Source: Eshraghiella sp045129695 (lineage in GTDB: Bacteria; Bacillota; Clostridia; Lachnospirales; Lachnospiraceae). From it: 30,279 bases of DNA. Position 1 is the first letter of the stretch, and each line of letters opens with the position of its first letter. The notes below the pieces were generated by a model that saw only the letters and a list, made by a program, of their open reading frames with translations, made no database searches and was not told where the DNA came from. A program made the position numbers and the translations under genes. This document shows positions 24,055-30,279 of this stretch, piece after piece. The DNA is taken from the NCBI GenBank assembly GCA_045129695.1, contig JBGVJZ010000032.1:1-30279 (forward strand), in the 5' to 3' direction.

Positions 24055-24939
24055 ATGAGTAGTTTTTTATCTTATGTTATTAATGGCATAAGCTTGGGAA
24101 GTGTATACGCGATTATCGCACTTGGGTATACCATGGTATATGGTATTGCCAAGATGTTAAACTTTGCCCATGGTGATGTAATCATGATAGGAGGATATGT
24201 TATATTTGTATCTTTATACAGTTTTAATCTTAATCCTATTGTGGCATTGCTTATTGCGATGGTATTTTGTACTATCCTTGGCGTTGTTGTCGAGAAAATT
24301 GCATATAAACCACTTCGAGGTGCCAGTTCCCTTGCAGTATTAATAACTGCCATTGGTGTAAGTTATTTTTTACAGAATCTGGCACGACTTATTTTTACAT
24401 CCAATCCAAAGATGTTCAAGCCAATTCTTGATTTTGGAAATATTACACTTATGGATGGAGAATTACAGATTCCGATTTCAACTTTAATTACAATTGGAAT
24501 CAGCATTGCTATTGTAGTTGGTCTTAGTATATTTATTAAGAAGACTAAAACAGGCAGAGCTATGATAGCTGTTTCAGAAGACAAGGACGCAGCCAGATTA
24601 ATGGGTATTAACGTTAATCGTACAATTGCGATTACATTTGCCATTGGTTCAGCACTTGCGGCGGTAGCCAGTCTTCTCATGTTTGATGCTTATCCAAGTC
24701 TTGTTCCGACATCAGGTTCAATGCCTGGTATTAAAGCTTTCGTTGCGGCGGTATTTGGTGGAATTGGTTCAATCCCCGGTGCAATGATTGGTGGAATTAT
24801 TCTTGGTCTTGTTGAAATTCTGAGTGGAGCATATATTTCAACTCAGCTTTCAAACGCAATTGTGTTTACTATTCTTATTGTTGCCTTGATTTTTAAACCA
24901 ACCGGTTTGTTTGGTAAGAAAATTAAAGAGAAAGTGTAG
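24055..24939 (+). CDS. livH: Branched-chain amino acid ABC transporter permease LivH
   Basis: A 294-residue membrane permease with about eight hydrophobic segments. The start SFLSYVINGISLGSVYAIIA and the following LGYTMVYGIAKMLNFAHGDV are characteristic of LivH. GRAMIAVSEDKDAARLMGIN holds the EAA-like loop that contacts the ATPases. The ATG at 24055 has GAGGTG just upstream; GTG at 24049 is inside that site. livM begins nine bases after its stop. Confidence 0.95.
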   Translation: MSSFLSYVINGISLGSVYAIIALGYTMVYGIAKMLNFAHGDVIMIGGYVIFVSLYSFNLNPIVALLIAMVFCTILGVVVEKIAYKPLRGASSLAVLITAIGVSYFLQNLARLIFTSNPKMFKPILDFGNITLMDGELQIPISTLITIGISIAIVVGLSIFIKKTKTGRAMIAVSEDKDAARLMGINVNRTIAITFAIGSALAAVASLLMFDAYPSLVPTSGSMPGIKAFVAAVFGGIGSIPGAMIGGIILGLVEILSGAYISTQLSNAIVFTILIVALIFKPTGLFGKKIKEKV

Positions 24940-24948
24940 GTGCGGGAT

Positions 24949-26037
24949 ATGAAGAAATTACATTTGAAGAAAAATACACTTACTACACTTATTACTGTTG
25001 CAGCAATTATTGTTATTTATGTAATTATGACAATCCTTTCCAATACAGGTTCTTTATCAAGCGTTATGTCAGGCATGCTTGTTCGTATATGTGTATGGGT
25101 AATGATGGCGGTTTCATTAAACCTTGTTGTAGGTCTGTTAGGTGAGCTGAGTCTCGGTCATGCCGGCTTTATGTATGTAGGTGCATTTTCCGGAAGTGTG
25201 TTTATGAAACTGGCTGAGGATTTAATTTTAAATGATATATTAAGACTTGTTATCGGTATGGTTGTTGGTGCTGTGTTTGCAGCTATTTTTGGTCTGCTAA
25301 TAGGCTCAGCTGTTTTGAGACTTCATGGCGATTATCTTGCTATAGTTACATTGGCTTTTGGTGAGATTATTAAGAGTGTACTCAGTACAATTTTTGTAGC
25401 ATATGAGAATAATAAATTTTACTTTTCTTTAACAAGTACAACCGAGCTTCTTGACAAAGGTGTAAGCTCTGAAAGTATTCTTGTAAAAGGTCCGCAGGGA
25501 ATCTCAGGTATTCCTCGAGTGGCGACTTTTACAATAGGAATTATTCTTGTTATTATGACAGTTATTATTGTACTAAATCTTGCTGATTCAAGATCAGGAA
25601 GAGCAATTAAGGCAGTTAGAGATAACAAGATTGCAGCAGAAACAGTTGGAATTAAAATTCCTGTCTACAGACTCCTTGCATTTACGATTTCATCTGCAAT
25701 TGCGGGTGTTGCGGGAGTGCTCTATGCAAGCAGTATGGGAACCTTACAGTCAGCCAAGTTTGATTTTAATACATCAATTAACGTGCTTGTAATGGTTGTT
25801 CTTGGCGGAATGGGTAATATACCGGGTTCTGTAGTTGCGGCAATAATTTTAACAATTCTTCCGGAAAAAATAAGATTTCTCGGAGATTACAGAATGATTA
25901 TCTATGCGGTTGTTTTGATTGTTATGATGATTTTCTCATGGAATCCGAAATGTATTGAAATTCGTAAGAATGTTACAGCTAAGGTTCAGAATGTATTCGG
26001 CAGAATATTCAAAAAACACAAGAAGGAGGTTCAGTAA
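24949..26037 (+). CDS. livM: Branched-chain amino acid ABC transporter permease LivM
   Basis: A 362-residue membrane permease, the partner of LivH. The segment SLNLVVGLLGELSLGHAGFM is the LivM signature, and GRAIKAVRDNKIAAETVGI is the ATPase-contact loop. Hydrophobic helices fill most of the length, and a basic tail (about residues 335-362) ends KKHKKEVQ. The ATG at 24949 is preferred: AGGTG overlapping the livH stop serves as its ribosome site, while the GTG at 24940 would lack one. livG starts two bases after the stop. Confidence 0.95.
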   Translation: MKKLHLKKNTLTTLITVAAIIVIYVIMTILSNTGSLSSVMSGMLVRICVWVMMAVSLNLVVGLLGELSLGHAGFMYVGAFSGSVFMKLAEDLILNDILRLVIGMVVGAVFAAIFGLLIGSAVLRLHGDYLAIVTLAFGEIIKSVLSTIFVAYENNKFYFSLTSTTELLDKGVSSESILVKGPQGISGIPRVATFTIGIILVIMTVIIVLNLADSRSGRAIKAVRDNKIAAETVGIKIPVYRLLAFTISSAIAGVAGVLYASSMGTLQSAKFDFNTSINVLVMVVLGGMGNIPGSVVAAIILTILPEKIRFLGDYRMIIYAVVLIVMMIFSWNPKCIEIRKNVTAKVQNVFGRIFKKHKKEVQ

Positions 26038-26039
26038 TT

Positions 26040-26798
26040 ATGGCAATGCTTGAAGTTAGTAATTTAGGAATTTCCTTTGGTGGATTGAGAGCCGTTGATA
26101 ATTTCAGTATCAAAATAGAAGAGGGGAGTTTGTATGGGCTTATCGGTCCTAATGGTGCCGGTAAAACAACCATATTTAATCTTTTGACAGGCGTATATAA
26201 GCCTGACACCGGCAAAGTCCTTTTGGACGGACATAATATTACCGGCAAATCGGTAGTGCAGATTAACAAAGACGGAATTGCAAGAACTTTCCAGAATATT
26301 CGTCTGTTTGGTAAAATGTCAGTTCTTGATAATGTTAAAATCGGTTTGCACAATATTTATAAATATCCTGCAATTGCAGGTGTGCTTAAGCTTCCTATAT
26401 ATTTTAAGCAGGAGAATAAAATGAACGAGGTTGCAATGGAGCTTCTTAAAGTGTTTGATCTTGATGGTGAAGCTGATACACTTGCATCCAACCTGCCTTA
26501 TGGTAAACAGCGCAAATTAGAGATTGCAAGAGCATTGGCGACTAATCCGAAATTACTTCTTTTGGATGAGCCGGCAGCGGGAATGAATCCAAATGAAACT
26601 TTGGAATTAGTTGAGACAATTGCATTCGTAAGAAAGCATTTTAAAATGACAATTCTTCTCATAGAGCATGATATGAAGCTTGTATCAAGTATATGTGAAG
26701 AACTGACAGTTTTGAACTTTGGTAGTGTGTTATGTCAGGGTAAAACAGCGGACGTGCTTAATAATCCTGAGGTAATTAAGGCATACTTAGGAGATTAG
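26040..26798 (+). CDS. livG: Branched-chain amino acid ABC transporter ATP-binding protein LivG
   Basis: A 252-residue ATPase subunit. Walker A is GPNGAGKTT; the Q-loop region reads IARTFQNIRLF; the signature is the divergent LPYGKQRKLEIARAL common to LivG; Walker B reads LLLLDEPAAGMNP; the switch histidine is IEHD. The DEPAAGMN string separates LivG from other ABC ATPases. AAGGAGGT stands nine bases before the ATG. Confidence 0.95.
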   Translation: MAMLEVSNLGISFGGLRAVDNFSIKIEEGSLYGLIGPNGAGKTTIFNLLTGVYKPDTGKVLLDGHNITGKSVVQINKDGIARTFQNIRLFGKMSVLDNVKIGLHNIYKYPAIAGVLKLPIYFKQENKMNEVAMELLKVFDLDGEADTLASNLPYGKQRKLEIARALATNPKLLLLDEPAAGMNPNETLELVETIAFVRKHFKMTILLIEHDMKLVSSICEELTVLNFGSVLCQGKTADVLNNPEVIKAYLGD

Positions 26799-26809
26799 GA
26801 GGAGAGAAC

Positions 26810-27520
26810 ATGGCTTTACTTGAAGTTAATAATCTTGAAGTGAATTATGGCATGATTAAGGCTTTAAAAGGTATCAGCTTTGAAGTTAATGAAGGCGAAA
26901 TCATAGCTTTGATCGGTGCGAATGGTGCCGGTAAAACAACCACTCTCCATACCATTTCAGGAATTCTTCCTGTGGCAGGAGGAAATATTGTTTTAAATGG
27001 TACTGATATTACCAAAATGCCTGCTCATAAAATTGTAAGAATGGGTATTTCACAGGTTCCGGAGGGAAGACGTGTATTCTCGCAGCTATCTGTTTTGGAA
27101 AACCTTAAAATGGGTGCATTCATTCGTAAGGATAAAGATGCAATTGAAGAGGATCTACAGAGTATTTATAAGAGGTTTCCTCGTCTTGAGGAGCGTAAAA
27201 ATCAGCTTGCAGGAACGTTATCCGGTGGAGAACAGCAGATGCTTGCAATGGGACGTGCACTAATGTCCCGGCCAAAGATTGTGCTGCTTGATGAACCATC
27301 AATGGGTTTGTCACCGCTTCTTGTTTCTGAGATTTTTGAAATTATCAAAGCAATTAATGAATCGGGTACAACAGTATTACTTGTAGAACAGAATGCCAAG
27401 AAGGCTTTATCCATTGCTAGTAGAGCATATGTTCTTGAAACCGGTAATGTTGCTATTTCCGGTCAGGCAAGCGACCTCATTAATAATGACACAATCAAAA
27501 AAGCATATTTAGGTGAATGA
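26810..27520 (+). CDS. livF: Branched-chain amino acid ABC transporter ATP-binding protein LivF
   Basis: A 236-residue ATPase that pairs with LivG. Walker A is GANGAGKTT; the ISQVPEGRRVFSQLSVLENL segment is specific to LivF; the signature is LSGGEQQML; Walker B is IVLLDEPSMGLSP; the switch motif is VEQN in place of a histidine, which is normal for LivF. AGGAGG overlaps the livG stop. It is the last gene of the operon and is followed by a terminator. Confidence 0.95.
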   Translation: MALLEVNNLEVNYGMIKALKGISFEVNEGEIIALIGANGAGKTTTLHTISGILPVAGGNIVLNGTDITKMPAHKIVRMGISQVPEGRRVFSQLSVLENLKMGAFIRKDKDAIEEDLQSIYKRFPRLEERKNQLAGTLSGGEQQMLAMGRALMSRPKIVLLDEPSMGLSPLLVSEIFEIIKAINESGTTVLLVEQNAKKALSIASRAYVLETGNVAISGQASDLINNDTIKKAYLGE

Positions 27521-27523
27521 TTT

Positions 27524-27552
27524 AAAGTCCGGCTGCAAAGTCGGACTTTTTT
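27524..27552 (+). terminator. Intrinsic terminator after livF
   Basis: AAAGTCCG / CGGACTTT stem of 8 bp, 10-base loop, ending in a T-run. Confidence 0.88.
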
Positions 27553-27659
27553 GAAAAAATATGAATTTATAGTGAAGTAAATGTCGCAGGCGATTGCACG
27601 ACACTTTAAACACTTATTAATTCGCTAAACACCAATGTATGAATATTTTGTGTTATGCA

Positions 27660-27688
27660 TTGAGTTTTTATGAGCATATTGATAATAT
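27660..27688 (+). promoter_or_regulatory. Putative promoter of the histidine kinase gene
   Basis: TTGAGT (27660-27665), a 17-base spacer and TAATAT (27683-27688). The start site would fall close to the ribosome site, giving a very short leader, so confidence is moderate. Confidence 0.5.
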
Positions 27689-27708
27689 GTTATGTAGAGG
27701 TTAAATAT

Positions 27709-29196
27709 ATGTTAAAGAAAATTTTTAAAATACATTCATTGAAATTTAAATTAACATTAATTATGGCAGCGTTGGTAACAGCGGTTGTTGTTCTGATTTG
27801 TGTACTTAACTCTACTTTTTTTGAGAGTTATTATATTAATGACAGAGTGAATCTGTTGATACGTTCTTATAATGACTTGAAGGAAGTATATTTGGATGAA
27901 GAATATTCTATTGATAAAGCAGTAGAAAAAATTGTTCAAATTAATACTGTTCATAATATTAATACATGTTTTATTGACAGTAATTGGAACATTGTGTATA
28001 GTTCACAAAATAATGCGGATGAAATGATTATCCGATATAAAGAGAACTTGTTTAATAAAGAAACAAATATCCTTATTATTGAAGAAAATTCTGAATATTC
28101 AATTGTCAGAAGTGAAAACACTATTCGTGGCTTTTCCTATCTTGAAATATATGGAACACTTGACAATGGTTCACAGATACTTATGCAGGTTACATTGGAC
28201 AGTATTCAGGAGAATGTTAGGATTTTTAATCGTTTTGTGCAGATTGTTGGTATTATAATGCTTATCATAAGCATTGTTATTGTATATTTTATTGCATCAG
28301 GTTTTACAAAGCCTGTCAAAGAGCTTTCGTCTGTAGCTGAGAAAATGTCTAATATGGATTTTAGTGTTAAATATTCAGGACATGATAGAAGTGAGATTGG
28401 CTTGCTTGGACACAGTATTAATAAAATGTCAGATAAACTGGAACAGAATATTTCTGAATTAAAAGCTGCTAATATAGAACTTCAGAGAGATATAGAACTC
28501 AAGGATAAATCAGAGGAAATGAGAAGTGAGTTTTTATCCAATGTTTCTCATGAGCTTAAAACCCCTTTGGCACTTGTTCAAGGTTATGCGGAAGGTTTGA
28601 AAGAGGGTATAAGCGATGACCCTGAAAGCATGGAATACTATTGTGACATAATTATTGATGAAACCAATAAAATGAATAATATGGTTAAAAAGCTTCTTAC
28701 TCTCAATCAGATTGAATTTGGAAATGAACCAATTAATGTTGAACATATTAATATAAGTGAGTTTATAAAAACAATATTGAAATCATACAGTCTGAGAATA
28801 GAACAGGAAGGTATTAAACTCACAAGTGAAATTGAAGAGCCTCTTTTTGCATGGTTTGATGAAATGCAGTTGGAAGAAGTGTTTGTTAATTTCCTGTCAA
28901 ATGCAATGAATCATTGTAGTGGTGATAAATTTATACATGTTTCTGCACATTCGGATAATGAGAATATTATAATTCGTATTTTTAATACAGGGTTGAATAT
29001 TCCGGAAGATGACTTAGAACGGATATGGGAGAAGTTCTACAAGGTTGATAAAGCGAGAACCAGAGAGTACGGAGGAAACGGAATAGGATTATCTATTGTT
29101 AAGGCGATTCTTGACAGATATGAAGCAAAATATGGTGTTGAAAATAAATCTGATGGTGTTGTATTCTGGTTTGTTTTAGATGGAAGAAATAATTAG
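27709..29196 (+). CDS. Sensor histidine kinase (orphan in position)
   Basis: A 495-residue membrane kinase. Helix one lies near residues 15-38 and helix two near 178-202, bracketing an extracytoplasmic sensor domain of about 140 residues with no recognised fold. A HAMP domain (about 203-255) leads to the HisKA helix with phospho-acceptor H281 in FLSNVSHELKTPLALVQGYA. The ATPase domain shows the N-box NFLSNAMNHC, then IWEKFYKVDK and the G2 box GGNGIGLSIVKAIL. The ATG at 27709 has AGAGG eight bases upstream; the longer frame from 27670 lies over the promoter. No response regulator is adjacent, but an OmpR-type one without a kinase stands before the liv operon. The lipoprotein gene follows after 59 bp. 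Confidence 0.94.
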   Translation: MLKKIFKIHSLKFKLTLIMAALVTAVVVLICVLNSTFFESYYINDRVNLLIRSYNDLKEVYLDEEYSIDKAVEKIVQINTVHNINTCFIDSNWNIVYSSQNNADEMIIRYKENLFNKETNILIIEENSEYSIVRSENTIRGFSYLEIYGTLDNGSQILMQVTLDSIQENVRIFNRFVQIVGIIMLIISIVIVYFIASGFTKPVKELSSVAEKMSNMDFSVKYSGHDRSEIGLLGHSINKMSDKLEQNISELKAANIELQRDIELKDKSEEMRSEFLSNVSHELKTPLALVQGYAEGLKEGISDDPESMEYYCDIIIDETNKMNNMVKKLLTLNQIEFGNEPINVEHINISEFIKTILKSYSLRIEQEGIKLTSEIEEPLFAWFDEMQLEEVFVNFLSNAMNHCSGDKFIHVSAHSDNENIIIRIFNTGLNIPEDDLERIWEKFYKVDKARTREYGGNGIGLSIVKAILDRYEAKYGVENKSDGVVFWFVLDGRNN

Positions 29197-29255
29197 TTGT
29201 TGTTTTTGAAAAAAAGTGGTAGAATTAATTATCATATTATTGCGGGGACAAACAA

Positions 29256-30020
29256 TTGAAGAAAAAGTTTATATTTATTATTTTTTTATGCCTGACTCTC
29301 TTGTGCGGTTGTTCGATGGGAGTTGAGCTTGATGCACAACAGAATAATTTGATTGCAGAGTATGCGGCAGGAGTATTAATTAAACACTCATATAATCATA
29401 CCAATCGTTATGAGTTCAGTGCGTCAGAGAATGAGTCGCAAGAAGCACCGACAGATGAACCTGAGCAGCCTACAGATGAATCAGAGACAACAGAACCTGA
29501 GCAGCCTACAGTTGAAGATGAATCTAAGCCTGATGAAACAACTCCTTCGGAAGATGAGACAACAGGTAAGGAGGAGACAACAACAGCACCAAAAGAGTTT
29601 GAATTTGAAGAGGTTTTGGGACTTGAAAATATTACAGTTAAATGTGACGGTTATGAAATAACAGAGTCAATGGATGCAGATCTTGAGGGTTTATTTGTTC
29701 TGGATGCAGAAACAGGCTATAAATTTGTAGTAGTTAATTTTACACTTACAAATATATCTGAAGAAGTGACGACCATAAATACGGCAGATAAGAATATTAT
29801 TCTTAAAGCAAGCTTTAATAAGGATTACAAATACAATAACTATGATGCATCAATTTTAGGAAGCGATTTAACAGGATTGAAGGAGGTATTAATTGAAGCC
29901 GGTGCCGAATATAAAGCGGTTACTGTTTTTATGGTACCAGCAGATATTGCAGATTCAATTGATACTTTTATATTAACTGTTGCATCTGATGATGTAGAAG
30001 GTGTTTTTATAATTAAATAA
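29256..30020 (+). CDS. Lipoprotein with acidic E/P/T-rich linker
   Basis: A 254-residue exported protein. It starts with TTG at 29256 (MKKKFIFIIF), with GGGGA about eight bases upstream, and has lipobox LLCGC (Cys at about residue 19). The stretch after it (LIAEYAAGVLIKH) recurs, as far as I recall, in clostridial lipoproteins. Residues 58-112 are a low-complexity linker rich in E, T, P and D with two copies of EPEQPT, likely a cell-wall spacer. The C-terminal part (about 115-254) is a beta-rich domain, with GYKFVVVNFTLTNISEE resembling the DUF4352-type immunoglobulin-like fold; this is a tentative match. It may work with the upstream histidine kinase, since they are close and no terminator stands between them. 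Confidence 0.75.
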   Translation: MKKKFIFIIFLCLTLLCGCSMGVELDAQQNNLIAEYAAGVLIKHSYNHTNRYEFSASENESQEAPTDEPEQPTDESETTEPEQPTVEDESKPDETTPSEDETTGKEETTTAPKEFEFEEVLGLENITVKCDGYEITESMDADLEGLFVLDAETGYKFVVVNFTLTNISEEVTTINTADKNIILKASFNKDYKYNNYDASILGSDLTGLKEVLIEAGAEYKAVTVFMVPADIADSIDTFILTVASDDVEGVFIIK

Positions 30021-30034
30021 TCTTAATAAACCAT

Positions 30035-30078
30035 AAAGTCCCTTTTAACAGGCTGTCTGTTTAAAAGGGACTTTTGTC
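30035..30078 (+). terminator. Intrinsic terminator after the lipoprotein gene
   Basis: A perfect 14-bp stem (30035-30048 with 30061-30074, AAAGTCCCTTTTAA and its complement), 12-base loop, and TTTTG. Confidence 0.9.
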
Positions 30079-30148
30079 AAATTAAATCCGAAAAAACGTG
30101 GATATTTTTCAAAGAAAAAATAATTATAAATTTTTTTGAAAAAAATTG

Positions 30149-30177
30149 TTGACAAATGTCAAATGTCGCGATATACT
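30149..30177 (+). promoter_or_regulatory. rRNA-operon-type strong promoter
   Basis: Perfect TTGACA (30149-30154), a 17-base spacer and TATACT (30172-30177), preceded by an A/T-tract (30114-30148) like an UP element. GCG stands just before the -10, as in many growth-rate-controlled promoters. Confidence 0.85.
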
Positions 30178-30279
30178 GAATAAGCTGTCGCATGAGACAG
30201 CGAACAAGAACCTTGATAACTAAACAGTGAAACAACCCTGAAAATTTCATAAAATAAATTTTCAATTTTGTTTAATATC
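30178..30279 (+). other. rRNA operon leader, 16S gene beyond the window
   Basis: Hairpin GCTGTC / GACAGC (30184-30189, 30196-30201) is followed by AAGAACCTTGATAACTAAAC (from 30206), which matches the leader sequence commonly found before 16S rRNA genes in clostridia and contains the antitermination-like box. Inverted repeat GAAAATTT / AAATTTTC (30240-30247, 30256-30263) may be part of the 16S processing stem. The mature 16S start is not reached. Confidence 0.7.

Noticed and set aside
29459..29520. Repeated CCTGAGCAGCCTACAG as a CRISPR or tandem DNA repeat
   Set aside because: It encodes a repeated EPEQPT linker in an open frame; there are only two copies and no spacer regularity.
30077..30265. 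Minus-strand ORF at the right edge
   Set aside because: It covers the terminator, the rRNA-type promoter and the leader, with no ribosome site or protein-like composition.

Overview
The window looks like a low-GC Gram-positive Clostridia chromosome, most probably Lachnospiraceae. The signs are AT-rich sequence with AGGAGG-type ribosome binding sites, a SpoVB-like flippase, the gap/pgk/tpiA/gpmI ... secG/rnr/smpB/ssrA order familiar from Firmicutes, a tmRNA tag ANDNLAIAA of clostridial type, and an rRNA-type promoter and leader at the right edge. The species cannot be fixed from sequence alone.

Layout. 1-3900: the 3' end of an HD-GYP c-di-GMP phosphodiesterase gene, a convergent SpoVB-like flippase gene, a cysteine desulfurase gene and a convergent PHP-type histidinol-phosphatase gene. 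4000-9980: glycolysis (gap, pgk, tpiA, gpmI), each block closed by a clear terminator, with the DNA repair gene exoA between tpiA and gpmI and a GC-rich, multi-hairpin, REP/MITE-like element at 7275-7425. 9985-15974: a visibly AT-richer accessory islet. It holds a decayed lipoprotein gene with two lesions, a c-di-GMP-I (GEMM-I) riboswitch with terminator, a secreted protein, a lipoprotein, a membrane-fusion-like protein, an ABC ATPase and an FtsX/MacB-type permease. 16000-19645: secG, rnr, smpB and ssrA. 19750-22640: a chemoreceptor, an unknown coiled-coil membrane protein and an orphan OmpR-type response regulator. 22680-27550: a complete branched-chain amino acid ABC transporter operon, livJHMGF. 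27660-30075: an orphan sensor histidine kinase and a lipoprotein. 30149-30279: promoter and leader of an rRNA operon whose 16S gene lies beyond the window.

How it fits together. Glycolysis and the secG-rnr-smpB-ssrA cluster are housekeeping genes that are usually close together in Firmicutes; here about 6 kb of accessory DNA separates them. That islet is the most interesting part. Its two promoters are near-copies (TTTACA-N17-TATAAT with a shared upstream CTTTAAAG inverted-repeat motif). One drives a now-broken lipoprotein gene. The other drives a c-di-GMP riboswitch leader in front of a secreted protein, and no usable separate promoter was found before the downstream lipoprotein and exporter genes, so the second messenger may control the whole secretion/export set. 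The response regulator and histidine kinase flank the liv operon and could be a split two-component pair.
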